Positions 1 through 6,056 of a DNA stretch of 6,359 nt are shown here, piece by piece (positions within the stretch are counted from its first letter, which is position 1; the number at the start of each line of letters is the position of its first letter). The notes beneath the pieces are model-generated. The model was not told the DNA's origin, made no database searches, and saw nothing but the letters and a program-made list of their open reading frames with translations. The DNA lies in assembly GCA_003662205.1 (NCBI GenBank), contig QMXQ01000095.1, forward strand, positions 1 to 6,359. The letters are read 5' to 3'. Both the position numbers and the translations under genes were made by a program. The DNA comes from Candidatus Bathyarchaeota archaeon. Lineage in GTDB: Archaea; Thermoproteota; Bathyarchaeia; TCS64.

Positions 1-52
1 CGAGGGCGAGGTCATCTACGGCAGAGCCGCCTCGGACATGAAGGGCGCCGTC
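1..52 (+). other. Displaced, inverted fragment of the M20 peptidase gene
   Basis: Read on the plus strand from base 2, this segment encodes EGEVIYGRAASDMKGAV and then runs into a stop at 65-67. It carries the conserved M20 motif G-R-x-A-x-D-M-K-G, whose Asp bridges the two metals. This is the part of the protein that should follow DPYSGRLMDG of the minus-strand gene, but it points the other way. The junction is at 43-52: GGCGCC (44-49) is a perfect palindrome, and GCCGTC (47-52) is the reverse complement of the GACGGC that encodes D98-G99. What is seen is an inversion junction; whether it is biological or artefactual cannot be told here. Confidence 0.8.
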
Positions 53-343
53 CATCAGCCTGCCTGAGTAGGGATCGATCATGTCGCTGACGGGGACGTG
101 GTCGAGGTGGCCGTTCAGAAGCAGGCTCCCTCCGCCGGAGCCCTTCAGGGTCGCCATCACGTCGTGCAGCCCGTCCACCTTGACCTCGAAGCCGACGGCG
201 CGCATCTTCTCCGCCACCATCTCGGCTGCCTCGGCCTCCCGGCCGCTCGGGCTCGGCGTCCTGATGAGGCCCTGCAGGAAGGAGAGAGCCTCGCCCCGGC
301 GCCGTTCCACCGCCTCCGAGATCGCGTTGCACAGACGCTCCAT
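1..343 (-). CDS. M20-family zinc peptidase/deacylase (ArgE/DapE/LysK type), N-terminal part, interrupted by an inversion near the window edge
   Basis: The family comprises cytosolic metal-dependent hydrolases that cleave peptide or N-acyl bonds, for example in arginine or lysine synthesis. About 100 residues are normal: an N-terminal helix, SPSGREAEAAE around residues 31-41, and the metal/catalytic motif NGHLDHVP, where H79 should be the zinc ligand and D81 the catalytic Asp. DPYSGRLMDG follows at 90-99. After G99-A100 the reading frame stays open to the edge but gives LHVRGGSAVDDLAL, which is not M20-like; the expected GR-A-SDMKG motif lies on the opposite strand (entry 1-52). The gene is therefore flipped or chimeric from about base 49 leftwards. 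ATG at 343 is chosen because a TATA box lies about 28 bases upstream, suggesting a leaderless transcript. The substrate cannot be predicted from this fragment. Family assignment is firm; intactness in the organism is unknown. Confidence 0.85.
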   Translation of the reverse strand, partial: MERLCNAISEAVERRRGEALSFLQGLIRTPSPSGREAEAAEMVAEKMRAVGFEVKVDGLHDVMATLKGSGGGSLLLNGHLDHVPVSDMIDPYSGRLMDGALHVRGGSAVDDLAL

Positions 344-366
344 ACCGATTAAATCGGGGTGGGACG

Positions 367-374
367 CTTAAAAG
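367..374 (-). promoter_or_regulatory. Candidate archaeal TATA box for the M20 gene
   Basis: On the minus strand the sequence reads CTTTTAAG, centred about 28 bases before the ATG at 343. That spacing fits archaeal transcription starting at or just before the start codon, that is, a leaderless mRNA. No Shine-Dalgarno sequence precedes the ATG, which agrees with this. No strong BRE is obvious. Confidence 0.5.
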
Positions 375-428
375 CGGTTCGAGGGGTGGGAAAAGAGAGG
401 GGGACGCCGATTCCGCCGGGGGCTGCAG

Positions 429-611
429 CTACTCCTCGATGGTGATGGCCTCTACGGGGCAGGATGCCTCGCACGCGCGGCAGACGATGCACTGGTCCTC
501 CTGGACCGGCACCACCTTGTCGCCCTCGACCTCGTAGACGCCCATGGGGCAGGTGCTCACGCAGGTCTGGCAGAAGGTGCATTTATCGTAGTCTATGGTG
601 ACCTTCGGCAT
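429..611 (-). CDS. Small 2x[4Fe-4S] ferredoxin
   Basis: This 60-residue protein is a soluble one-electron carrier of the bacterial/clostridial ferredoxin type. Two cluster motifs are complete: CTFCQTCVSTCP (Cys11, 14, 17, 21) and CIVCRACEASCP (Cys41, 44, 47, 51). In this fold the first three Cys of one motif and the last Cys of the other bind each cluster. The length matches minimal 2x[4Fe-4S] ferredoxins, with no extra zinc-binding or loop extension. The ATG at 611 has GGGTG just upstream and a TATA box about 50 bases upstream. It stands alone, separated from both neighbours by non-coding DNA with promoters, so it is probably monocistronic. In an anaerobic archaeon it would serve ferredoxin-dependent oxidoreductases, but no partner is encoded nearby, and a link to glycine cleavage is not supported. 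Confidence 0.93.
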   Translation of the reverse strand: MPKVTIDYDKCTFCQTCVSTCPMGVYEVEGDKVVPVQEDQCIVCRACEASCPVEAITIEE

Positions 612-656
612 TTTTCACCCTTCCCTGATCGAATCCTCTAAAGTTGAGGACATCCG

Positions 657-665
657 TATTAAAAT
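657..665 (-). promoter_or_regulatory. Candidate TATA box for the ferredoxin gene
   Basis: On the minus strand the sequence is CATTTTAATA, an AT-rich island in GC-rich DNA. Transcription would start about 26 bases downstream, near 635, giving a leader of roughly 24 bases that contains the GGGTG site (616-620) before the ATG at 611. It lies in the 74-base gap between the ribophorin-like gene and the ferredoxin gene. The T-rich stretch might also help end transcription of the upstream gene. Confidence 0.5.
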
Positions 666-685
666 GTTTAGGAGAGGATCAGCGG

Positions 686-2395
686 TCAGGCTTCGACCTG
701 GAGCGCGGCTATCGCCTGCTCGATGCGCCTGCGGGCCCGGCTCCGCCGCTTCAGGTGATCTCTCCTCCGCCGCTCATAGTCCCGGCGGGAGACGCGCCTC
801 GTCCTGAGGCGGACCTCCAGGTTCCTCAGGTCGGCGTCCACCCTCTCCAGCTCGGCCTCCGCATCCCTAACCTCGCGAAGCTTATCCCTCAGCCGCGGGT
901 CAGAGGCCTCCAGCCGCCTCTCCAGCCGCCTCAGCGCCCGCAGCAGATCCCGCTGGCGCCGCGTGATCTCCGCCGACCTCCTGTCGAAGTGCTCCCGGCC
1001 GACCTCCTTCCTCTCCACCCCCCGCTCGAGCTCGTCCAGCTCCGCGAGGAGGGCTATACGCTTCCTGTAGAGGTCCAAGAACTCCTCTAGGGTCGACCGC
1101 TCGGCCTCCGCCGGCTTCTCCACGGCCTTCTCCCGACGCCTCAGGAGGTAGACCCCGGCGAAGACGCCGACGGCGAGGAGTCCCCACTCCAGGGGCCTGA
1201 AGGCGGACCAGAGGACGGACCACCTGTATTCGACGACCACCTCGGGGTGCTCGTAGGGTGCCATCCCTCCGAAGTCGATGATCGCCTGCTGGGTGAACGC
1301 CGAGACCTTCTTCACCGAGTTGTACGCGGGGCTCGAGGTGATGAGGTTTCCGCCCTCGGGGAGGGTCACGATAACCTTGAGGTTTCGGACGTAGTGGGGG
1401 AAGCCGTAGGCGGGGTAGGTAAGGGTGAACCGCCCGCCCTCGTTCACCACGTACCCCCTCTGGGGTAGGGAGTATTCGACCGTGAAGCTCCACTTGTTCC
1501 AGGGCGTCACCGAGGACCGGGGAACGACATAGATTTCGACGTAGGCATCGTTCTTGTCCGCGGTGATCACCTTGATGGGGCCGACGCCGTCGCGGGCCCT
1601 GATGTTGGAGGCGTCGCCGGGGAGCTTGAGGCGGAACCGGTTTATGGTGGCGCCCCTGTTGGTGATGATATAGGTGTCCTCCAGCCTCAGCCTGCCCGGG
1701 AGGACGGAGATGCTGCGATGCAGACGCTCGCAGTCCAGTAGGTACTCATCCTCGGGGGCGGGCGCGTAGACGATGGTCACGTTCTCGTTCGGCAGCGGCT
1801 TCAGCGCCTCAGCCTCGTGCCTGACGATCCAGCGGCCGCCCTCAGAGGAGTTGGTGAAAGCGAGAGGCGAATCAACGGCCTTTAGCTCCGCCTCATCGGG
1901 CAGCGTCACGCGAAGAATGAATGACGAAATGTTATAGGGCGTCGCGGGATAGACCGGAATCCTGGCCGCGAAGCCCTCGGCACCCCAGCTGACGCGGTTC
2001 ACGAAGAGGTATGAGGCCCTGATCCTCAGGGTGAGGCCTCCCCCCAGCACCATGGGGGAGGGGAGCATCAGCTCGTAGCCGCTGAATCTATCATCTAGGA
2101 GGACCTCCTCGTGTTCTAAGGGCTGCCAGCTCTCGTCCTTCCACATCTCGAAAGAGCTTCGCTCGGCGATGAAGGAGGCGTGGAAACCGACTTTGATGCT
2201 CGTGATCTGTATCTGCTCGCCCGGCGGCGCTTCGAGGGTGAAGGTGTCGTTCATGGTCAGCAGTCCGGCGTTCATTATCTCGACCTCCCTAAGCGCGTGG
2301 ATGATGGGCTGGGGCTCCTCCTGGGCTTCAGTGTGAAGGGCAGCCAAGGGTACGAGCGTGAGGGCGATGAGCAGCAGCGCCAGCGTCCGTCTCAT
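686..2395 (-). CDS. Ribophorin I (OST1)-like exported membrane protein with cytoplasmic coiled coil
   Basis: From the ATG at 2395 the protein has 569 residues. A GTG at 2404 would add three residues; numbers here use that longer form. Layout: signal peptide about 4-27; a large beta-rich extracytoplasmic region about 28-402; one membrane segment about 405-421 followed by RRR (positive-inside); and a cytoplasmic Arg/Glu-rich coiled coil about 437-565. Human ribophorin I, compared from memory, has the same order and similar length (about 607 residues). Local anchors match: VEYSLPQRGYVVNEGG (309-324) with VGYNLPSYEYLYNLGD; TLPEGGNLITSSPAY (347-361) with ILPEGAKNIEIDSPY; KRIALLAELDE (448-458) with KRIGLYRHFDE. 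Ribophorin I is a non-catalytic subunit of the oligosaccharyltransferase, so a role in surface-protein N-glycosylation is inferred. Four sequons occur outside (N52, N158, N185, N208). No STT3/AglB gene is in the window. Membrane topology is clear; the homology rests on my reading of the alignment. Confidence 0.7.
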   Translation of the reverse strand: MRRTLALLLIALTLVPLAALHTEAQEEPQPIIHALREVEIMNAGLLTMNDTFTLEAPPGEQIQITSIKVGFHASFIAERSSFEMWKDESWQPLEHEEVLLDDRFSGYELMLPSPMVLGGGLTLRIRASYLFVNRVSWGAEGFAARIPVYPATPYNISSFILRVTLPDEAELKAVDSPLAFTNSSEGGRWIVRHEAEALKPLPNENVTIVYAPAPEDEYLLDCERLHRSISVLPGRLRLEDTYIITNRGATINRFRLKLPGDASNIRARDGVGPIKVITADKNDAYVEIYVVPRSSVTPWNKWSFTVEYSLPQRGYVVNEGGRFTLTYPAYGFPHYVRNLKVIVTLPEGGNLITSSPAYNSVKKVSAFTQQAIIDFGGMAPYEHPEVVVEYRWSVLWSAFRPLEWGLLAVGVFAGVYLLRRREKAVEKPAEAERSTLEEFLDLYRKRIALLAELDELERGVERKEVGREHFDRRSAEITRRQRDLLRALRRLERRLEASDPRLRDKLREVRDAEAELERVDADLRNLEVRLRTRRVSRRDYERRRRDHLKRRSRARRRIEQAIAALQVEA

Positions 2396-2431
2396 TCCGG
2401 GCACCGTAGAGAGTATAGATGCTTATCCAAC

Positions 2432-2439
2432 ATTTAAAA
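2432..2439 (-). promoter_or_regulatory. TATA box for the ribophorin I-like gene
   Basis: On the minus strand this reads GTTTTAAATG, a strong archaeal TATA box. A transcription start about 26 bases downstream would be near 2408, almost at the GTG (2404) and 13 bases before the ATG (2395). The transcript would thus be leaderless or nearly so. This leaves the exact start uncertain; ATG is preferred for codon type and because it gives a typical signal peptide starting MRRTLALLL. Confidence 0.6.
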
Positions 2440-2478
2440 CGTGGGGGCGGGCGGCGGCTGCAGGGAGCAAAGCTAATG

Positions 2479-2484
2479 TTATTA
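2479..2484 (+). promoter_or_regulatory. Weak candidate TATA element for gcvPA-gcvPB
   Basis: TTATTA, within AATGTTATTA, is the only AT-rich patch at suitable distance in the 126-base divergent region. Transcription would begin near 2508, leaving a leader of about 23 bases that contains the GGGAGG ribosome-binding site. No glycine-riboswitch-like structure was recognised in this region. Confidence 0.3.
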
Positions 2485-2516
2485 GGGGGTGTGTTAGAGG
2501 GAGAGGTAGTGTTGAT

Positions 2517-2522
2517 GGGAGG
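2517..2522 (+). promoter_or_regulatory. Shine-Dalgarno site deciding the TTG start of gcvPA
   Basis: GGGAGG lies eight bases before TTG at 2531. The in-frame stop at 2513-2515 leaves only this TTG or an ATG at 2552 as starts. The TTG start keeps HPYMPN, which matches the conserved H-P-Y-I-P-N beginning of GcvPA proteins; the ATG would cut into it. Confidence 0.7.
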
Positions 2523-2530
2523 CACGCGGA

Positions 2531-3913
2531 TTGAATAAACCCCACCCCTACATGCCCAACAGCGTGACAGAGATCAAGGAGAAGATGATGGAAGAGCTGG
2601 GCATCCGGCATATCGACGACCTCTTCTCGGACATCCCCGAGGACCTGAGGTTCAAAGGCGAGCTCGACATCCCCGGACCCTACGCCGAGGCGGAGGTGAA
2701 GGGGATGGTCCTGAGGCAGCTGGAGAAAAACTGGACTCTGAGGTGCCCGCCCTTCCTCGGCGGCGGGGTCTGGCCCCACTACGTCCCGGCCGTCGTCGAT
2801 GAGATCGTGCGCCGCGCCGAGTTCCTGACCAGCTACACCCCCTACCAGCCCGAGATCACCCAGGGGATGCTCCAGGTCATCTTCGAGTATCAGAGCCTCA
2901 TCTGCGAGCTCGTCGGCCTCGAGGTGGCCAACGCTAGCCTCTACGACTGGGCCTCCGCCCTGGGCGAGGCGGCGCGCATGGCGAGCCGGCTGACCCGCAG
3001 GGATGTGGTCGCCGTCCCCTACCTGATCAGCCCCCAGCGGCTCGCGGTCCTCAGGGCGTACACAGAGCCCGTGGGGATACGGGTCGTGAAGGTCGACTAC
3101 GACAAGACGACCGGCCTCCTCGACCTGGAGGACCTGAAGGAGAAGGTCGACAGCCGGACGGCCGCCGTTTACATCGAGAACCCGTCCTACCTCGGCTTCG
3201 TCGAGGAGGGGGTTGAGACCATCGCCGAGACGGCCCACGACGCCGGCGCCCGAAGGAGGCCGAGGGAGATGGGATCGACGCCGACGACGAAGAGGGCGCC
3301 GGGGGACTACGACGCCGACATCGTCGTCGGGGAGGGGCAGCCCCTCGGCAACCACATGAACTATGGCGGGCCGCTGCTGGGGATATTCGCGTGCCGCAAC
3401 GATCCGAGGATGATAAGGCAGATGCCGGGGAGGCTCATCGGCCTCACCCAGACGCAGGACGGCTTGAGGCGGGGGTTCACCATGACGCTGCAGACTCGGG
3501 AGCAGCACATTAGGCGGGAGAAGGCGACCTCCAACATCTGTAGCAACGAGGCCCTCTGCGCCGTCGCCAGCGCCGTCTACCTCTCCCTCCTCGGCCCCCA
3601 GGGCCTGCGCGATCTCGCTGAGGTCGTGGCGAGCCGCGCCCACTACGCCATGAGGAGGATAGGGGAGCTGCCCAACATCCGGGCGCCGCTGTTCAGCAGC
3701 TTCCACTTCAAGGAGTTCACCGTCAGCTTCAAGGGCAGGACCGTGGCGGAGGTCCACAGGGATCTGCTCTCAAGCAGGATGCACGGCGGGAAGCCCCTCG
3801 TCGACGAGTTCCCCGAGCTAGGGGAGGCCGCCCTCTACTGCGTCACCGAGATGCACAGCAAAAGGGACATAGACCGGCTGGTCTCAGCCCTCGAGGAGGC
3901 GTTGGAGAGATAG
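2531..3913 (+). CDS. gcvPA: Glycine dehydrogenase (decarboxylating) subunit 1, with an internal inverted segment
   Basis: This is the alpha-type subunit of the two-subunit P-protein of the glycine cleavage system. With GcvPB it decarboxylates glycine and passes the aminomethyl group to lipoyl-GcvH in the cytosol. The length of 460 residues is usual. Family landmarks are HPYMPNS (5-11), IDDLFSDIPEDLRF (28-41), ANASLYDWASALGEAA near 136-151, VVGEGQPLG (265-273), and RRGFTMTLQTREQHIRREKA followed by TSNICSNEALCA near 315-345. Residues 241-255 (RRRPREMGSTPTTKR) are not family-like. The reverse complement of 3251-3294 encodes LFVVGVDPISLGLLR in the same register, which is the expected family sequence. 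The subunit as written would lack a core strand and loop, equivalent to the YYDGANLNA region of GcvPB, and is probably misfolded. It overlaps nothing and ends two bases before gcvPB. Identity is certain; functional state is doubtful. Confidence 0.95.
   Translation: MNKPHPYMPNSVTEIKEKMMEELGIRHIDDLFSDIPEDLRFKGELDIPGPYAEAEVKGMVLRQLEKNWTLRCPPFLGGGVWPHYVPAVVDEIVRRAEFLTSYTPYQPEITQGMLQVIFEYQSLICELVGLEVANASLYDWASALGEAARMASRLTRRDVVAVPYLISPQRLAVLRAYTEPVGIRVVKVDYDKTTGLLDLEDLKEKVDSRTAAVYIENPSYLGFVEEGVETIAETAHDAGARRRPREMGSTPTTKRAPGDYDADIVVGEGQPLGNHMNYGGPLLGIFACRNDPRMIRQMPGRLIGLTQTQDGLRRGFTMTLQTREQHIRREKATSNICSNEALCAVASAVYLSLLGPQGLRDLAEVVASRAHYAMRRIGELPNIRAPLFSSFHFKEFTVSFKGRTVAEVHRDLLSSRMHGGKPLVDEFPELGEAALYCVTEMHSKRDIDRLVSALEEALER
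3243..3302. repeat. 9-bp inverted repeats flanking an inverted 44-bp segment in gcvPA
   Basis: The left arm CCGGCGCCC (3243-3251) is the exact reverse complement of the right arm GGGCGCCGG (3294-3302). Each contains the palindrome GGCGCC (3245-3250 and 3295-3300). The DNA between them reads as normal GcvPA only on the minus strand, while both flanks read normally on the plus strand. Inversion in place keeps the length, so the frame survives and no stop arises. This is a clean inversion with no visible base loss or gain. Confidence 0.85.
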
Positions 3914-3915
3914 GG

Positions 3916-5451
3916 ATGAGACGGTTCAGACAGGCAGACTGGGAGGAGCCCCTCATCTTCGAGCTGGGCAGGGAGGAGCGGGTCGGGTTCACCGTCCCCT
4001 CAGTAGAGCCGGAGGTGAGCGACGCCGTCGGCGACATCGAGGAGCTGGTGCCGACCAACATGCTCAGGAGCGAGCCCCCGATGCTCCCCGAGGTCTCCGA
4101 GATCGAGGTGCTCCGGCACTTCATCCATCTCTCCCAGATGAACTACGGCGTCAACTCCGGCGTCTTCTACCCCCTCGGCAGTTGCACCATGAAGTATAAT
4201 CCCGTCATCAACGAGGTGGTCGCCGCCCACCCGAAGATCACGGAGATACACCCCGACCAGGACGAGGCCACGGTCCAGGGGGTCCTCGGCATCCTCTACC
4301 AGCTGAAGCGGTGGTTTCTGGAGGTGACGGGGATGGACGACGCGAGCCTCCAGCCCGCCGCCGGCGCCCACGGGGAGTTCCTCGGCAACCTCCTCATAAG
4401 GGCATACCACGCGGACCGGGGCGAGATCGACAAGCGGCGGGAGATCATCGTCCCCGACTCGGCCCACGGGACGAACCCCGCGAGCGCCATGATGGCGGGC
4501 TTCAAGACCGTGGAGATACCGTCGGGGGAGGACGGCTGCGTCGACATCGAGGCGCTGCGGAGCGTGGTGGGGGAGCACACGGCGGGGCTGATGCTGACGA
4601 ACCCTAACACCCTCGGCATCTTCGAGCGCAACATCTCCGAGATCGCCGAGATCGTCCACGGGGCCGGCGGCCTGATGTACTACGACGGCGCGAACCTGAA
4701 CGCCATCATGGGCAAGTGCAGGCCCGGCGACATGGGCTTCGACATCGTCCACGTCAACCTCCATAAGACCTTCTCGACGCCCCACGGGGGCGGCGGCCCG
4801 GGGTCGGGGCCCGTCGGCGTCAAATCCTTCCTGGCGGACTATCTCCCCGTGCCCACGGTGGAGGAAGAGGACGGGGTCTACCGCCTCGACTACGACAGGC
4901 CCAAGACCATCGGCAGGATCCACGGGTACCACGGCAACGTGTCGCCCATACTGAAGGCCTACGCCTACACCCTTGCCCTGGGCGGATCGGGCCTCAAGGA
5001 AGCGTCGGAGATCGCGGTCCTCAACTCCAACTACATCGCCCACAAACTGAAGGACGTGCGGGGGCTCTCCCTCCCCTACGCGCCTGGGGTGCCGCGGAAG
5101 CATGAGGCGGTCCTGAGCGCCTCCGGGATGGCCGAGGAGACGGGCGTCCGCGCCCTAGACGTGGCCAAGGGGTTGCTCGACCGCGGCATCCACGCGCCCA
5201 CCATCTACTTCCCCCTCATCGTGCCGGAGGCCCTCATGATCGAGCCGACGGAGACGGAGCCCCTGGAGGCCTTGGACGCCTTCATCGAGGCGGTGAAGGA
5301 GATATCAGACCTCGCCTACTCCAACCCCAAGGAGGTGCTCGACGCACCCAGGAACACGGCGGTGGGACGGCTCGACGAGGCGCGAGCCGCGCACCCGAAG
5401 ACCATCTGCCTGAGCTGGAGGGCCTACTGCGCCCTGGCAGGGAGAGGGTGA
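3916..5451 (+). CDS. gcvPB: Glycine dehydrogenase (decarboxylating) subunit 2
   Basis: This is the PLP-carrying subunit of the split P-protein, 511 residues, full length for the family. Landmarks are YPLGSCTMKYNP (85-96), SLQPAAGAHGE (144-154), DSAHGTNPASA (181-191), YYDGANLNAI (255-264, whose Asp should contact the PLP ring), and NLHKTFSTPHGGGGPGSGP (281-299). By homology K284 forms the Schiff base with PLP; the glycine-rich loop after it is intact. The C-terminal AP-NTAVGRLDEARAAHPK tail is also typical. No residue stretch looks out of place, unlike gcvPA. The ATG at 3916 lies two bases after the gcvPA stop, with GGAG at 3904-3907 as ribosome-binding site, so the two are translated from one mRNA. 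GcvH, GcvT and the L-protein are absent from the window. The reaction is reversible and in anaerobic archaea may serve glycine breakdown or C1 supply; direction cannot be read from sequence. Confidence 0.97.
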   Translation: MRRFRQADWEEPLIFELGREERVGFTVPSVEPEVSDAVGDIEELVPTNMLRSEPPMLPEVSEIEVLRHFIHLSQMNYGVNSGVFYPLGSCTMKYNPVINEVVAAHPKITEIHPDQDEATVQGVLGILYQLKRWFLEVTGMDDASLQPAAGAHGEFLGNLLIRAYHADRGEIDKRREIIVPDSAHGTNPASAMMAGFKTVEIPSGEDGCVDIEALRSVVGEHTAGLMLTNPNTLGIFERNISEIAEIVHGAGGLMYYDGANLNAIMGKCRPGDMGFDIVHVNLHKTFSTPHGGGGPGSGPVGVKSFLADYLPVPTVEEEDGVYRLDYDRPKTIGRIHGYHGNVSPILKAYAYTLALGGSGLKEASEIAVLNSNYIAHKLKDVRGLSLPYAPGVPRKHEAVLSASGMAEETGVRALDVAKGLLDRGIHAPTIYFPLIVPEALMIEPTETEPLEALDAFIEAVKEISDLAYSNPKEVLDAPRNTAVGRLDEARAAHPKTICLSWRAYCALAGRG

Positions 5452-5461
5452 TCGGGGAGCC

Positions 5462-5500
5462 TTTTTATGCCAGCGTACAATATGAGAGTGGGCTGAGAGG
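5462..5500 (+). promoter_or_regulatory. TATA box and ribosome-binding site for the DUF106/EMC3-like gene
   Basis: TTTTTAT (5462-5468) sits just after the gcvPB stop. A start about 26 bases on, near 5491, gives a leader of about 17 bases holding GAGAGG (5495-5500), seven bases before ATG 5508. The gene therefore seems to have its own promoter rather than depending on the gcvPAB transcript. The run of five T residues could also serve as a terminator for gcvPAB. Confidence 0.5.
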
Positions 5501-5507
5501 AACAAGC

Positions 5508-6038
5508 ATGTTTGATCCCCCGTCTCTTCTGTCGAGCCTCGCGGCGCTGGACTTCAGCCTCCTGCAGCAGCCGCCGATGTCCACCCTGTTCATACTGGGG
5601 CTGTCGACGGTGATAAGCCTCGTGACCAGCGTCGCCAACAGGATGGTCATCGACCTGGACGAGTACCGGAGGTGGATGGTGGAGTCCAACCGCCTCAGGC
5701 GGGAGATGATGGAGGCCATGCGGAGCGGGAACCAGCGTCGCATCGCGAAGGTGCAGAAGAGGCAGCAGGATCTCATGCAGACTCAGCAGAAGATGACGAT
5801 GGACAGGATGAAGATCATGGTCTTCTTCATGATCCCCTTCATCCTCATCTGGCAGGTCCTCAACAAATTCCTCAAGGACGTCAGCTACATCGCCCTGATG
5901 CCCTTCACCGCGCCGTTGATCTCGCCCAAGGGCACACTGTCGGTCTCGACATGGTACTTCATCTCCTCCATCGCCACGAACATCATAATCTCAAGGGTCC
6001 TCGGCCTCACCTTCGAGATAGGGCCGGAGGAGGGCTGA
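5508..6038 (+). CDS. DUF106 / EMC3-TMCO1 family membrane protein (Oxa1-YidC superfamily insertase-like)
   Basis: This 176-residue integral membrane protein has the layout of archaeal DUF106 proteins. TM1 is about 25-48 (STLFILGLSTVISLVTSV), followed by a charged helical hairpin, about 49-100, rich in Arg, Met and Gln. TM2 is about 102-121 (KIMVFFMIPFILIWQVLN) and TM3 about 144-167. The family is related to bacterial YidC and eukaryotic EMC3, TMCO1 and GET1, which insert membrane proteins; the hairpin would face the cytosol and engage the ribosome or substrate. In many archaea this gene stands near secY, adk and cmk, and cmk follows directly here. The start at 5508 is chosen because TATA box and GAGAGG precede it. 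A GTG at 5448, overlapping the gcvPB stop, would add 20 residues but would place the TATA box inside the gene. Family call is confident; insertase activity is inferred. Confidence 0.88.
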   Translation: MFDPPSLLSSLAALDFSLLQQPPMSTLFILGLSTVISLVTSVANRMVIDLDEYRRWMVESNRLRREMMEAMRSGNQRRIAKVQKRQQDLMQTQQKMTMDRMKIMVFFMIPFILIWQVLNKFLKDVSYIALMPFTAPLISPKGTLSVSTWYFISSIATNIIISRVLGLTFEIGPEEG

Positions 6039-6044
6039 AAGAGG

Positions 6045-6050
6045 GGAGGT
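6045..6050 (+). promoter_or_regulatory. Shine-Dalgarno site deciding the TTG start of cmk
   Basis: GGAGGT lies six bases before TTG at 6057 and seven bases after the stop of the DUF106 gene. The competing GTG at 6096 has only a poor G-rich stretch upstream. The site also indicates translation from the same mRNA as the DUF106 gene. Confidence 0.65.
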
Positions 6051-6056
6051 CCCGCC

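Noticed and set aside
12..371. Small open frames on both strands overlapping the M20 start
   Set aside because: They are out of frame with a clear M20 sequence, Arg/Pro/Gly-rich, and have no ribosome-binding site or family resemblance.
380..428. Transcription terminator after the ferredoxin gene
   Set aside because: The minus strand has only a short pyrimidine stretch with four T residues and no clear hairpin, too weak to list.
2405..2530. Glycine riboswitch upstream of gcvPA
   Set aside because: The region is only 126 bases and shared with a divergent promoter. I see no tandem aptamer-like helices or conserved glycine-aptamer cores.
3251..3294. Pair of compensating frameshifts in gcvPA as the cause of the odd residues
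   Set aside because: The other plus-strand frames give charged, low-complexity peptides (for example EGDGIDADDEEG), not the family sequence. The reverse complement gives a full match in register, so an inversion explains it better.
2423..3757. 444-residue open frame on the minus strand opposite gcvPA
   Set aside because: It mirrors gcvPA codons in GC-rich DNA, has a low-complexity Val/Gly/Arg/Asp composition and matches no family. The 367-residue frame at 4000-5103 opposite gcvPB is the same kind of shadow.
5448..6038. GTG start for the DUF106 gene overlapping the gcvPB stop (GTGA)
   Set aside because: The extra 20 residues look unlike the family, and the TATA-like TTTTTAT and GAGAGG site would lie inside the gene. 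ATG 5508 is better, though coupling through the GTGA overlap is not fully excluded.
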